Assembly: GCF_000719705.1 (NCBI RefSeq)
Contig: NZ_JOHO01000010.1
Location: forward strand, 116,517 to 180,516
Origin: Streptomyces sp. NRRL S-350
Lineage (GTDB): Bacteria; Actinomycetota; Actinomycetes; Streptomycetales; Streptomycetaceae
Length of the DNA stretch: 64,000 bases
Direction: 5' to 3'
The notes beneath the pieces were generated by a model. It saw only the letters and a list, made by a program, of their open reading frames with translations, searched no databases and was not told the DNA's origin. The position numbers were made by a program, and so were the translations under genes. Positions within the stretch are counted from its first letter, which is position 1. Each line of letters starts with the position of its first letter. Shown one piece after another: positions 25,191 to 34,800 of this stretch.

Positions 25191-26630
25191 ATGAAGCGAA
25201 CCCTCCCGCTCGCCGCCGCGGCCGCCGTCCTGGCCGCCCTGCTGCTGCCCGCCCCCGCCGCGCAGGCCACCGCCCCCGCCCCGCCCGCGGCCACCTACAC
25301 CAACCCGCTGGTCAACCAGCGGGCGGACGCCCAGATCTACAAGCACACCGACGGCTACTACTACTTCACCGCCACCGTCCCCGAGTACGACCGGATCGTG
25401 CTGCGCCGCGCCACCACCATCCAGGGCCTCTCGACCGCCCCGGAGACGGTGATCTGGACCAGGCACGCCGGCGGCGCGATGGCCAACCACATCTGGGCGC
25501 CGGAGATCCACTTCATCGACGGCAAGTGGTACGTCTACTTCGCGGCCGGCGACTCCGCCGACCAGTGGAAGATCCGGATGTACGTCCTGGAGTCCTCCGC
25601 CGCCGACCCGCTGAGCGGCGGCTGGACGGAGAAGGGGCAGATCGCCACCCCGATGGACTCCTTCGCCCTGGACGCCACCACCTTCACGGTCAACGGCGTG
25701 CGCTACCTCAGCTGGGCACAGAAGGACCCGGCGATCGCCACCAACTCCAACATCTACCTCGCCAGGCTGAGCAACCCCTGGACCATCTCCGGCACCCCGG
25801 TGCGGCTCAGCGTGCCCACGTACGGCTGGGAGACGGTCGGCTACAAGGTCAACGAGGGCCCGGCGCTGATCGAGCACGGCGGCAAGGTCTTCCTGACCTA
25901 CTCGGCGTCCGCCACCGACAGCAACTACTGCCTGGGCATGCTGACCGCCTCGGCCACCGCCGACCTGCTCGACCCGGCATCGTGGACCAAGAGCGCCACC
26001 CCGGTGTTCACCAGCAACGCGGGCACCTCCCAATACGGGCCCGGGCACAACCAGTTCACCGTCTCCGAGGACGGCAAGAGCGACATCCTGGTCTACCACG
26101 ACCGCTCGTACAAGGACATCACCGGCGACCCGCTGAACGACCCCAACCGCCGCACCCGGGTGCAGAAGCTGTACTGGAACGCCGACGGCACCCCCAACTT
26201 CGGCATCCCGGTCGCCGACGGAGCCACGCCGATCCGGCTGTCCTCGTACAACTACCCGACGTACTTCATCCGGCACTGGGACTACCGGGCCAAGCTGGAG
26301 CCCGACGTCGCCAACCTCGCCGACTCCCAGTTCCGCACCGTGCCCGGCCTGTCCGGCAGCGGAACGGTCTCACTGGAGTCGGCCAACCATCCCGGCTACT
26401 ACCTGCACAGCCGCAACGGCGAGGTGTGGGTCGAGAAGAACGACGGCACCGCCGCGTTCAAGGGCAGCGCCAGCTTCTACCAGCGCGCCGGTCTCGCCGA
26501 CAGCGCCGGCGTCAGCTACGAGGCCTACGGCAGCCCCGGCCAGTACCTGCGGCACTACGACTACCTGCTGTACACGCAGCCCGTCACCACCACGGTCGCC
26601 AAGCAGGACGCCACCTTCTACCAGCAGTGA
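25191..26630 (+). CDS. Secreted GH43 exo-alpha-1,5-L-arabinofuranosidase with CBM42
   Basis: A 479-residue secreted enzyme. The signal peptide (MKRTLPLAAAAAVLAALLL) ends near residue 27 at AQA|TA. The five-bladed GH43 domain (about 30-330) has a catalytic base in NQRADAQIYKHTDGYYYF, a pKa-modulating aspartate in SFALDATTF and the acid in KVNEGPALI. It strongly resembles S. avermitilis Araf43A, an exo-1,5-alpha-L-arabinofuranosidase. The C-terminal part, from about 345 (SYNYPTYFIRHWDYRAKLE), is an AbfB/CBM42 beta-trefoil that binds arabinofuranose side chains; the IRHWDY and LRHYDY repeats mark its lobes. It would release arabinose from arabinan for the importer encoded upstream. GAGGAGAG precedes the start. 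Confidence 0.92.
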   Translation: MKRTLPLAAAAAVLAALLLPAPAAQATAPAPPAATYTNPLVNQRADAQIYKHTDGYYYFTATVPEYDRIVLRRATTIQGLSTAPETVIWTRHAGGAMANHIWAPEIHFIDGKWYVYFAAGDSADQWKIRMYVLESSAADPLSGGWTEKGQIATPMDSFALDATTFTVNGVRYLSWAQKDPAIATNSNIYLARLSNPWTISGTPVRLSVPTYGWETVGYKVNEGPALIEHGGKVFLTYSASATDSNYCLGMLTASATADLLDPASWTKSATPVFTSNAGTSQYGPGHNQFTVSEDGKSDILVYHDRSYKDITGDPLNDPNRRTRVQKLYWNADGTPNFGIPVADGATPIRLSSYNYPTYFIRHWDYRAKLEPDVANLADSQFRTVPGLSGSGTVSLESANHPGYYLHSRNGEVWVEKNDGTAAFKGSASFYQRAGLADSAGVSYEAYGSPGQYLRHYDYLLYTQPVTTTVAKQDATFYQQ

Positions 26631-26643
26631 CACCCGCCCCCGG

Positions 26644-26666
26644 CCCGACCGTACGCCACGGTCGGG
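26644..26666 (+). promoter_or_regulatory. Stem-loop between the two GH43 genes
   Basis: CCCGACCGT (26644-26652) pairs with ACGGTCGGG (26658-26666) around a five-base loop. It lies 13 bases after the first GH43 stop and 25 bases before the next start. It is probably an mRNA-processing or partial terminator stem inside the operon. Confidence 0.6.
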
Positions 26667-26691
26667 TCGGACCCCTGACGAGAGGACGACG

Positions 26692-28113
26692 ATGTCCCGC
26701 TTCCTCGCCCGGGCCCGCCGCGCCGTGAGCGGCCTGCTCGCGGCCGGCGCCCTCACCGCCGGGCTGCTCGGAGCCGCCCCGGCCCACGCCGCCGTGGCCC
26801 GGCCCTCCGCCGCCGTGCTCCAGGCACCCACCGCCGTGACCCAGGGCCCGGCCGCCGCGCCGTCGGTCGGCACCGCGACCCGGTACACCATGACCGCGTT
26901 CACCAACAGCAGCGAATCCAACATGTACGTCTACGAGTCGCCCGACGCCACCGGCTACCGGCTGCTCAAGGCCTCCGCGTACACACCGCCCAGCGGACTG
27001 ATCCGTGACCCGAGCATCATCCGGCACACCGACGGCCGGTACTACGTCACGTACACCACCGACTGGGACGGCAACACCATCGGCTTCGCCACCAGCACCG
27101 ACCGGGTGAACTGGACCTTCCTCGGCAACCAGACGCTGCCGTTGAGCGGGGTGAAGTCCACCTGGGCGCCCGAGTGGTTCGTCGACACCGACGGCACGGT
27201 GCACGTGGTCGTCTCGGTCTCCACCACCGGCAGCGACTTCAAGCCGTACCTGCTCACCGCCACCAACGCGGCGCTCACCGAATGGAGTCCACCCGTCCCG
27301 CTGGCCGGGATCGGGCCGAACTACATCGACACCTTCGTGGTCAAGGTCGGCTCCACCTACCACGCGTTCAGCAAGAACGAGACCACCAAGTACATCGAGC
27401 ACTCCACCGCGAGCAGCCTGACCGGCCCCTACACCTTCAACGGCACCGGAAACTGGGCCGGTTGGGGCAACTGGGTGGAAGGGCCGGCACTCGTCCCGCT
27501 GGACAACGGCGGCTGGCGGATCTACTACGACGGCTACAGCGCGCACAAGTACTACTACAGCGACAGCTACGACGGCCTGGCCACCTGGACGGCTCCCACC
27601 GAGCTGCCCGGACTCAGCGGCTTCGCCCGGCACTTCACCGTGCTCAAGGAGACGGTCAGCGGAGGAGTGGCCCTGCCGGTCGGCACCGACCGCTCACTCC
27701 GGTCGGTGAACCACCCGACCAGGTACGCCAGTTCCCGAGCAGGCCTCGGCTACCTCGACCCGGTGGACGCGAACAGCCCCGCGACCGTCAAGCAGGACGC
27801 CACCTTCACGATCGTCCCGGGCCTCGCCGACGCCGGCTGCTACTCCTTCCGCGCCGCCGACGGGCGCTACCTGCGGCACTGGGACTTCAAGCTGAGCCTC
27901 GGCGGTGACGACGGCACCGCCGTCTTCCACGGCGACGCCACCTACTGCGCCCGCCCCGGCTCGGCCCCCGGATCGGTCGCGTTGGAGTCCTACAACTACC
28001 CGGGCCGCTACGTCCGCCACTACGACTACGCACTGCGCGTCGACGTGTACCAGGACAGCGACACCTTCCGGGCGGACAGCTCCTTCCTGCCCGTCACCCC
28101 CTGGACCGCCTGA
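26692..28113 (+). CDS. Secreted GH43-like enzyme with CBM42
   Basis: A 473-residue secreted protein. A signal peptide to about AHA near residue 33 is followed by an Ala/Pro linker. The GH43 propeller (about 60-335) shows a base in GLIRDPSIIRHTDGRYYVTY, a modulating aspartate in NYIDTFVVKVG and an acid in NWVEGPALVPL. The C-terminal CBM42 trefoil, from about 345, has the repeated YLRHWDF and YVRHYDY lobes and two cysteines that could pair. It is distinct from the upstream enzyme in its active-site surroundings, so it may cut another arabinose linkage (side chains of arabinoxylan, for example). It lies 61 bases downstream of the first GH43 gene and is probably in the same transcript. The substrate is inferred from its neighbours. 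Confidence 0.85.
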   Translation: MSRFLARARRAVSGLLAAGALTAGLLGAAPAHAAVARPSAAVLQAPTAVTQGPAAAPSVGTATRYTMTAFTNSSESNMYVYESPDATGYRLLKASAYTPPSGLIRDPSIIRHTDGRYYVTYTTDWDGNTIGFATSTDRVNWTFLGNQTLPLSGVKSTWAPEWFVDTDGTVHVVVSVSTTGSDFKPYLLTATNAALTEWSPPVPLAGIGPNYIDTFVVKVGSTYHAFSKNETTKYIEHSTASSLTGPYTFNGTGNWAGWGNWVEGPALVPLDNGGWRIYYDGYSAHKYYYSDSYDGLATWTAPTELPGLSGFARHFTVLKETVSGGVALPVGTDRSLRSVNHPTRYASSRAGLGYLDPVDANSPATVKQDATFTIVPGLADAGCYSFRAADGRYLRHWDFKLSLGGDDGTAVFHGDATYCARPGSAPGSVALESYNYPGRYVRHYDYALRVDVYQDSDTFRADSSFLPVTPWTA

Positions 28114-28291
28114 ACCGGACCGGGCGCGGCCTGCCGCATGCCGTGCTCCGTGAACCGGAGCGCACCCCGAGGAGTCACGCTTTCGACACGCCACTGGAGC
28201 GGCGGCCCGATCTCCCGGAGACTGGGAAACGCCACCACGCGAAGACGTGACGGCCCGAAGCAAGCGGACAGCCCGTACAGGAGCAGAGCAG

Positions 28292-29059
28292 ATGACCCCA
28301 CCCGAGACCTCCTCGGCCTTCCACGCTTCACCCGGCGCCGCCGCCCAGGCCCCCGGCGGGGCGGCGACACCGGGTGAAGGGCCGGTCCTGCCGCTCTGGC
28401 TGGCGGAGGTGTCGGAGGCGCTGTCCGACGGCCTGGAGGCCGGTGCCGCGCGGGAGTGGGCGCGGCGGGTGCGCCAGGAGGCGGAGCGACTGGACGGCAG
28501 GGTGCCCTTCAGCGTGGTCCATGACTGGTACTGCTCCGCCGTCGGCCCGGTCCTGGCCGAGGCGAGCGTGCGGCGCGGCGGGTCCACCGCGCCGCACCAG
28601 GCCGTACTGGCCCTGCACGCAAGCGCCCTGAAGGGCCGCCGGATCGACGAGGACACGTGGCGCGCGGCGCTCGAACCGGAGCTGCGGGAGCTCTTCCACC
28701 ACGCGTACCCCTATGCCGAGGCCTACGCCACGGCCGCTGCCGCCGCCGGCTCCTTCGCGCTGGCGAACGGCTACGGCGAGACCGAGGCCGCCGAGTACGG
28801 CGAGACCTACGCGGAACTCAACACGACGGCCAACGTGCGCGCCCACGCCGACGCGAACGCCCTGGCCAACGCGGCCGCCGTGGCGGCCGCGTACGCGGCG
28901 GCGGACCCGGCCGCCTACGCCGCGACCTACCCGTCCGCCCGGATCCGCGCGGTGGTCCGGGCCGATGCCGGACGACCGGACGAGCACGGCGAGCACACCA
29001 CCTGGGCGCGGCTCGCCGACGGCCTCGCCGCCGCCCTGTCCCGCGCGGACGCGGCCTGA
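28292..29059 (+). CDS. Unrecognised alanine-rich protein
   Basis: A 255-residue soluble protein of unknown family. It starts at the ATG at 28292 with AGGAGC 7 bases upstream; the GTG at 28247 is an alternative. After a low-complexity N-terminus come helical segments (LPLWLAEVSEALSDGLE, WARRVRQEAERLDGR) and a region from about 140 to 220 very rich in Ala with regularly spaced Tyr and Asn (YPYAEAYATAAAAAG, NTTANVRAHADANALANAAA). This could be a long helix or a repeat-based solenoid. No signal peptide, membrane segment or catalytic motif is seen. It lies between the GH43 operon and the converging biosynthetic cluster and is isolated from the latter by a strong hairpin. I do not assign a function. 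Confidence 0.7.
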   Translation: MTPPETSSAFHASPGAAAQAPGGAATPGEGPVLPLWLAEVSEALSDGLEAGAAREWARRVRQEAERLDGRVPFSVVHDWYCSAVGPVLAEASVRRGGSTAPHQAVLALHASALKGRRIDEDTWRAALEPELRELFHHAYPYAEAYATAAAAAGSFALANGYGETEAAEYGETYAELNTTANVRAHADANALANAAAVAAAYAAADPAAYAATYPSARIRAVVRADAGRPDEHGEHTTWARLADGLAAALSRADAA

Positions 29060-29097
29060 GCCGAACCGCTCGGCCCGGCCGCGACCGGGGCCACGGC

Positions 29098-29134
29098 GTC
29101 GTCGGTCCCCGGGCCCGGCCCGGGGACCGACGAC
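29098..29134. terminator. Bidirectional terminator, 16-bp stem
   Basis: A perfect 16-base stem (29098-29113 with 29119-29134, starting GTCGTCGGTCCCC) closes on a five-base loop. It lies between two converging genes, 38 bases after one stop and 4 bases from the other. Confidence 0.88.
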
Positions 29135-29138
29135 CGGC

Positions 29139-30011
29139 TCAGCCCTTGAGCGGCCCGCCGTCGATGGCGACCCGGCGGCCGTAGCGGGTGTGCGGGTAGT
29201 AGTCGTACGTGGCGTGGTGCTGGACGCAGCGGTTGTCCCAGAACACCAGCGTGCCGGGGCTCCAGCGGATGCGGCAGGTCAGCATGGGCCGCTGGGCGGG
29301 CAGGGCGAAGAGCAGGTCGAGCAGGGCCCGGCTCTCGTCGGCCGACAGCTGGGGGATGCGCGCGGTGTAGGCCTTGTTGACGTAGAGGATCTTGCGGTCG
29401 GTCTCGGGGTGGCGCACCACCAGCGGGTGCTCGCTCTTGGGTATCACGTACCCCGCGGGCGGGGTGTAGCCCTGGAAGGCGACCAGGCCGTCGTGGATCG
29501 CGGTCAGGCCGTCGAGCAGCTCGCGCATCGTCGGGGACAGCATCTCGTACGCCAGGTGCATGTTGGCGAACAGGGTGTCGCCGCCGCTGCCCGGCTCCGG
29601 CACGCGGGTGATGTAGAGCATCGAGCCGAGCGAGGGTTCGGCGTCGGCGGTGCCGTCGGCGTGCCAGCCGTTGCCGGCGACGTTCTCCGCCTCGGCGCTG
29701 GTGCGGATCTCCAGGATGTACGGATCCGCGTCGACCGGGGGCGGGTTGACCGGGCGCAGCTCGCCGAAGTGCCCGGCGAAGCGCTTGTGGTCCTCGTCCG
29801 TCAGGTGCTGGTCGCGGAAGACGAGGACGTGGTGGTCGAGGAACGCCTGCTTCACCTCGGCGAGTTGCTGGTCCGGGAGTTCCTGCGCGAGGTCGACGCC
29901 GGAGACCTCGGCGCCGATCACCGGGGTGACCGGGTCGACCGTGATGGTCCGGTACTCCCTGGCGGGCCTGGTGGTGACGGCCTTGACGGCGTCCAGTTCG
30001 TACTGCTCCAT
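29139..30011 (-). CDS. TauD/TfdA-family Fe(II)/2-oxoglutarate dioxygenase
   Basis: A 290-residue dioxygenase of the TauD family. The iron-binding HxD is seen in NGWHADGTAD near residue 118 and the distal histidine and 2-oxoglutarate-binding arginine in HHATYDYYPHTRYGRRVAI near the C-terminus. The N-terminal half has ITPVIGAEVSGVDL-like sequence (VTPVIGAEVSGVDLAQEL). It would hydroxylate an unactivated carbon of an amino acid or a carrier-bound intermediate. In detoxin/rimosamide clusters a TauD enzyme is a hallmark gene, and hydroxylation of the proline-derived part would fit. The start ATG at 30011 has AGGAG 6 bases upstream. It is the last gene of the biosynthetic operon, 35 bases after the SGNH gene. 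Substrate is inferred. Confidence 0.88.
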   Translation of the reverse strand: MEQYELDAVKAVTTRPAREYRTITVDPVTPVIGAEVSGVDLAQELPDQQLAEVKQAFLDHHVLVFRDQHLTDEDHKRFAGHFGELRPVNPPPVDADPYILEIRTSAEAENVAGNGWHADGTADAEPSLGSMLYITRVPEPGSGGDTLFANMHLAYEMLSPTMRELLDGLTAIHDGLVAFQGYTPPAGYVIPKSEHPLVVRHPETDRKILYVNKAYTARIPQLSADESRALLDLLFALPAQRPMLTCRIRWSPGTLVFWDNRCVQHHATYDYYPHTRYGRRVAIDGGPLKG

Positions 30012-30046
30012 GACGTGCTCCTGTGGTGTGGGTGGGGTCGGTGTCG

Positions 30047-30742
30047 TCACAGCCCGCGAGCCAGCAGATCCGCGAGGACCAGCCGGCCGAAGGCGAGGTT
30101 GCCGTGGATGGAGTCGTCGGCCTGGCACAGCTCCGGGCGTTGGAAGCCGTCCGGTCCGGTGGTGCGGGCGCGGAGGTCGACGACCTCGACGCCGAGCGCG
30201 TCGAGCGCGCTGCGGACCGCCTCCTGTGCGGCCATGAACACCTCGGGGTCGGACTGTTCGGGCACCCGCTGCGGCGGCAGCACGGCCAGCACCCGCAGGC
30301 CGAGCCCGAGTGCGTGGCGGTAGAAGGCCAGCGCGTCGCGGACGGTGGCGAGGACGATGGCGTCGAACAGCGGCCCGGACAGGAAGCCCGGGGCGAAACC
30401 GCCGTCGCGCCGGCGGTAGAGGCGCCAGTTCTCGCTCGTGGCGACGAAGTGCGCGCTGAGGCCGAAGGTGCACACCAGCGGGACCTCGAGCCGTCCGAGG
30501 CCGGCCACGCCCAGCTCCGCCAGGAAGGCCCGGTAGTACTCCTCGGCCTCGGCCTTGCGGAACACCACGTCGTGCTCGCGCGGCTCGAAGAAGTCGTCGG
30601 TGAACTCACGCCCGGCACCGATCGGACCGCCCTGGAACGGGATCCGGGCCGCCTTCGCGGCCCGCCCGATGGGCCCGGCGTGCGAGTCGCCCAGCAGCAG
30701 GAACCTAGCGGGGGCGGTAGTAGTCGAGGACGGCGTCGTCAC
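30047..30742 (-). CDS. SGNH/GDSL-like hydrolase or acyltransferase
   Basis: A 231-residue protein. It opens with RFLLLGDSHAGPIGR near residue 13, the block I motif of SGNH hydrolases (GDS), and ends with DDSIHGNLAFGRLVLADLL, which fits block V (DxxH). A parallel beta/alpha core can be seen between them (RVLAVLPP, VEVVDLRA). SGNH enzymes are esterases or O-acyltransferases; in a peptide-ketide cluster it may add or remove an acyl group, such as an O-acetyl. The GTG start at 30742 lies inside the end of the upstream GSCFA gene, an overlap of 38 bases. No good internal start exists before the GDS motif, so the overlap is probably real and couples translation. No signal peptide is visible. Confidence 0.75.
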   Translation of the reverse strand: MTTPSSTTTAPARFLLLGDSHAGPIGRAAKAARIPFQGGPIGAGREFTDDFFEPREHDVVFRKAEAEEYYRAFLAELGVAGLGRLEVPLVCTFGLSAHFVATSENWRLYRRRDGGFAPGFLSGPLFDAIVLATVRDALAFYRHALGLGLRVLAVLPPQRVPEQSDPEVFMAAQEAVRSALDALGVEVVDLRARTTGPDGFQRPELCQADDSIHGNLAFGRLVLADLLARGL

Positions 30743-31754
30743 AGGTGTCCACCCCCTTCGGCTCCGCCACCGGCCGGTCGGCCCGGGCCGGTCGCGGACC
30801 GGCGGCGGACCGCGACAGCGCGGTCATGAAGTGGCGCATGACGAAGTCGACGCCCTCGGGCGTCACTTCCCGCAGGTTCGGTGCGTAGAACCTGCTCCGG
30901 AACGGGATGCCGGTGACGAGTTCGTACGAGGGGAAGTAGTCGACGTCGTCGAGGTCCCGGGTCAGCTGCCCGGCCACCGTCCGCAGCAGCGACTTGGAGT
31001 AGGTGTTGGCGGTGAGCACGTGGGCGCCGGTCGCGGTCGCCGTCAGCGGATGCGGTGAGACGGTCAGCAGGACGCGCAGCCCCGGATTGGCTTCGCGGGC
31101 CAGCGCGATGGCGTCCGCCAGGTCGCGGCGGACCTCCTCGAAGGTGAAGGCGTGGAAGACGTGCCGCTCCGGGTCGAAGGTGCCGCGCACGGTGCCGGGG
31201 CAGGACGAGTAGACGGTGCCGTCGGCGCGGTCCCGCCACGCCTCGGTCAGGCCCATGGTGAAGACCAGGCAACTGGCCTCGGTGACGGCGTCGCGGATGG
31301 CGGCGAGGGTCGTCCCGCGGGCCGCCAGCATCGCCTCGGCGGAGGCGTGGCCGCCGGGCTCGACGGACGGGCGGAAGGGGTCGTGGTACCGGCCGTCCTC
31401 CAGCCACGCCTCGGTGGGCGGGGTCGAGCGGCCGAAGGCCCAGGAGAGCCACTGGCGCAGCACGGCTGCGGTGTAGACGGTCCCGGTGCGGAACGAGAAC
31501 ACCCCGTAGTGGCGCGCCCTGCGCTCCTCCTCGGTCAGCCCCGGCGGGGCCGGCTCCGCGTCGTACCAGTTCATGCCGCGCTCCAGCAGGGCGCGGCCGA
31601 TGTGCGCGGCGAAGCAGGACCCGACGGTGAGGACGGGGTCGTCCTGCCCGATCGTGAACGCGGGCGTCCACAGGTCGTCGATGGCGAGCGGGTCCGGCTC
31701 GGCCACGGCGGAGCGCCAGAACGCGCGCGCCGGTAGGGACTGGTAGGGGTTCAC
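30705..31754 (-). CDS. GSCFA-domain protein
   Basis: A 349-residue protein with the GSCFA signature itself visible as LTVGSCFAAHIGRAL near residue 44. Other conserved blocks are YGVFSFRTGTVYTAAVLRQWL, VFTMGLTEAW, LLTVSPHPLTATATG and FPSYELVTGI. GSCFA domains are related to the SGNH/GDSL fold, with the serine or cysteine of the motif as a possible nucleophile, and their biochemistry is poorly known. The pairing with an SGNH-like gene that overlaps it by 38 bases suggests the two work together on the NRPS-PKS product, for example in acyl or ester transfer. The GTG start at 31754 is 105 bases from the megasynthase stop. Family assignment is firm; role is inference. Confidence 0.82.
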   Translation of the reverse strand: MNPYQSLPARAFWRSAVAEPDPLAIDDLWTPAFTIGQDDPVLTVGSCFAAHIGRALLERGMNWYDAEPAPPGLTEEERRARHYGVFSFRTGTVYTAAVLRQWLSWAFGRSTPPTEAWLEDGRYHDPFRPSVEPGGHASAEAMLAARGTTLAAIRDAVTEASCLVFTMGLTEAWRDRADGTVYSSCPGTVRGTFDPERHVFHAFTFEEVRRDLADAIALAREANPGLRVLLTVSPHPLTATATGAHVLTANTYSKSLLRTVAGQLTRDLDDVDYFPSYELVTGIPFRSRFYAPNLREVTPEGVDFVMRHFMTALSRSAAGPRPARADRPVAEPKGVDTCDDAVLDYYRPR

Positions 31755-31780
31755 TGGCGGTGGTCTCCGATGGTCGGGCG

Positions 31781-31831
31781 GCGGCGGAGGTCGGACGGCG
31801 GCGGAGGTCGGACGGCAGTGGCGGTCGGACG
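31781..31831. repeat. 17-bp tandem repeat between NRPS-PKS and GSCFA genes
   Basis: Two identical 17-base units (31781-31797 and 31798-31814, reading GCGGCGGAGGTCGGACG) and a third, degenerate unit to 31831 fill most of the 105-base gap. It lies between coupled genes of one operon and outside both reading frames. Confidence 0.8.
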
Positions 31832-31859
31832 GGGCGTCGGTGCGGGGAGGGCGCCGGGC

Positions 31860-34800
31860 TCACGCCCGGGGGTGGTCGGTGCCCTCCCCGGGCGCGCCGC
31901 CGGACGCCGCGTCGATCGCCGCCGCCACCGCGTGCACGTGAGGCGGGCGGACGATGCCGTAGTGCGTCGTGTCGAGGCGGTGCCAGGTGCTGGGTTCCGG
32001 GAGGTGCGGGCGCCACAGGTCCCGCTGCTGCTCCGGTGACCCCAGCGAGGGCAGACCCTCCACCGCCCGCCCGGCCAGCCACAGCTGACTCGGGGTCGCG
32101 CTCAGCAGCGGCATCCGGAACCCGGCCATGCTCCGCAGGTTGGCCCGGCAGCACCGGACCAGACGTTCGGCGTAGCCGGTCGCCTCGGGACCGGACGACG
32201 CGGGCCGGCCCTGGTTCAGCTCGTTCGCGAACACCGCTTGGAGCTGCGCCTCGTCGTAGTCCTGGAAGAGCGCGCCGGAACCGGGCGGCGGCGGATCGAT
32301 CAGGTGGAGGCCGTGCACCGGCCGGCCGATCGCCTCCGCCTCCGCGGCCATCCCCACCGCCGCCCAGGCGCCGAAGGACCAGCCGGCCAGGTGCAACCGC
32401 CAGGTGTCCTGGGCGAAGCGCGCCCGCAGGGCGGCGGCGTAGCGGCGGGCCCGTTCGGCCAGGGTCCAGTCGGCGATCCCGGGCCGTCCCAGCGCGGGAT
32501 CGGCGATCAGGCAGACGGTCAGCCGGGGGCCGAGCCCCGACACCAGGGACCGGTAGGCCTGGATGTCGCCGCCGACCGGGTGCACGAGGCAGAGCACGTC
32601 GCTGCCGGTGCCCTGCTGCCAGACGTCGAGGACCACGTCCTCCGCGTCCGCCGCCCCGGCGGGTACCGCCTCGGCCAGCCGGGCCAGGATCTCGGTGAGG
32701 GAGACCCGGTGGCTGAGCCGGGAGAGCTCCAGCTCGACGTCGAAGTAACGTTTCACCACGCCGATCAGGTCGAGCAGGGTCAGCGAGTCGACACCCAGGT
32801 CGTAGAGCGGGGCGTCGGGGTCGATGTGGTCGAGGTCCAGCCAGTCGCACAGCCAGTCGCCCAGCAGGGCGGCCGCGGTCCCGCCCGACGCGGCGGGCGT
32901 CGTGGTCGCGGTGGTCACCGCGGGCGCGGCGGCCGCCGTGGCTCCGGTGACCGCGACGGCGGCTCCGGTGGTCGCGGGCGGTACGGGGGCCCGGGTGCCG
33001 GGCGCCGAGTAGAACGCGCGGGACTCGTGCAGATCGGTGGTGGAGACCAGCAACTGCGGCAGTTGCAGCCCCGAGGCCCGCGCGAACACCCGCTTGCCCT
33101 CGGCCACCGTCAACCCGACCGACAGGTGGGCCTGGTGGCGCGCGTCGGTCAGCGGCGCGCGCAGCGCCATGCCGGTCTCGTTCCACACGTCCCAGTTCAC
33201 GCCGAGCCGCACCGTCGTCTCGGCGTCGCCGGACCGGTACTGGGCGAAGCCGTCGAGCAGGCCGTTGGCAGCCGCGTAGTCGAACTGGCCGACGCCGCCC
33301 AGCTCCGCGGCCATCGACGAGCAGTAGACCGCCACGGACGGCCGGTAGCGCTCGATCAACTGCTCGACCAGCAGGGCTCCCTGCAGCTTGGCGGCGGATC
33401 CGTGCCGCATCGCCTCGGCGTCGCGCCGGGCGATCATGCCGCCGGTCGCCACTCCGACGGCATGGACCACGCTGTCGAGACGGTCGGTGTGACGGCCGAT
33501 ACGGGCCAGGACGTCCTCGGGCGCCCACTCGGTGAGATCGGCTTCCACCAGCTCGACCCGGTCGGCCCAGGGCACCAGCTCCTCCGGCAGCCTAGGACGT
33601 CGGGCCAGCAGCAGCACGCGGTCGGCGCCGTGCTCCAGCAGACAGGCGGCGACGCTGCGGCCGATCCCACCGGTGCCGCCCAGGACCAGGTGCACGCCCC
33701 CGGCGGCCAGCCCGGCCGGGCCGGTCCCGGCCGTGGACACCGGCAGCACGACCTGTTCCCACCAGTGGCCCCGCCGGAGAGCCAGCCGGCGCGGAAGTCC
33801 GGCCGCGTCCGCTGTCGTGGCAGCCCCGGCCAGCAGCGCCGCCAGCGGTGCCGCCCAGTGGGCGGGGTCCGGGTCGGGGAGGTCGAGCCAGTGGCCGTCC
33901 GCGGCTCCCTCCTGGGGTGCCACCTCGGCGGCACCGGCCAGCAGGCCCGCCTCCGGCCGCAGTACCGGGCCGTCCACCGGCCTCGCCCCGTACGACAGCC
34001 ACCACGGCCTCAGCCGAAGGGGCGCGGGGGCGTCGGCCACGGCCCGCACCAGGGCGGCCGGAGTGTCCAGACAGGCCCAGCGGGCTCGGGCCAGGCTGTC
34101 CTGACCGACGGGACCGTCGATCCCCAGCGGCAGCGCGTGCACCCAGTCGATGCCGTCGTCGCCCGGGCCCGTGCCCGGGCCACCCGTATCCGTGCCGGTG
34201 CCGGTGCCCGTGCCCGTGCGTGTGCCCGTGCCTGTGCCCGTGCCCGCCAGTGCGTCGAGAAGCCGGCCGAGCGAGGCCGGATCGGCCGGGTCGACCTCGT
34301 AGACGTCGTCGCCCAGCCTGGCGAAGGCCCCGGCGGCGCTGACCCGCACCACCCGGGTGTAGGCAGCCGCGAAGGCGCCGACGAGGTCGGGGCGTGCCGG
34401 ACCGTCCGTGAGCAGCACCAGCAGCCGGGAGGTGCGCGAGCCGACCGCCGTGCCGGCGCGGCGCAGCCGTGCCCAGTGCGGCTGGTGCAGCCAGGCGTCC
34501 TCCGGAAGGCGCCGCGGGAGGCCGGTGGCAACCGGAGTGGTCCCGTCCGGTGCCGCCGAGGCACGGGGGAAGTCGAACTCCGTCAGTTCGAAGGCGGGCG
34601 GCGGGAAGTCCCAGGGGGCCTGGGCGGGGCCGGCGGGCCAGCCGACCCGCTCGCCGGACAGCCAGGCGGCGGCCGTCTCCTCCGCGGTGCGGCCCTCGCT
34701 CGGGACCGTCGCCCCGGTACCGGTCTCCACCGCTCCCACGTCCGTGATCCGGTCCACAGTGCGCAGCCAGGCCACGGCGGTGGAGGCGTCGGGGCAGACC

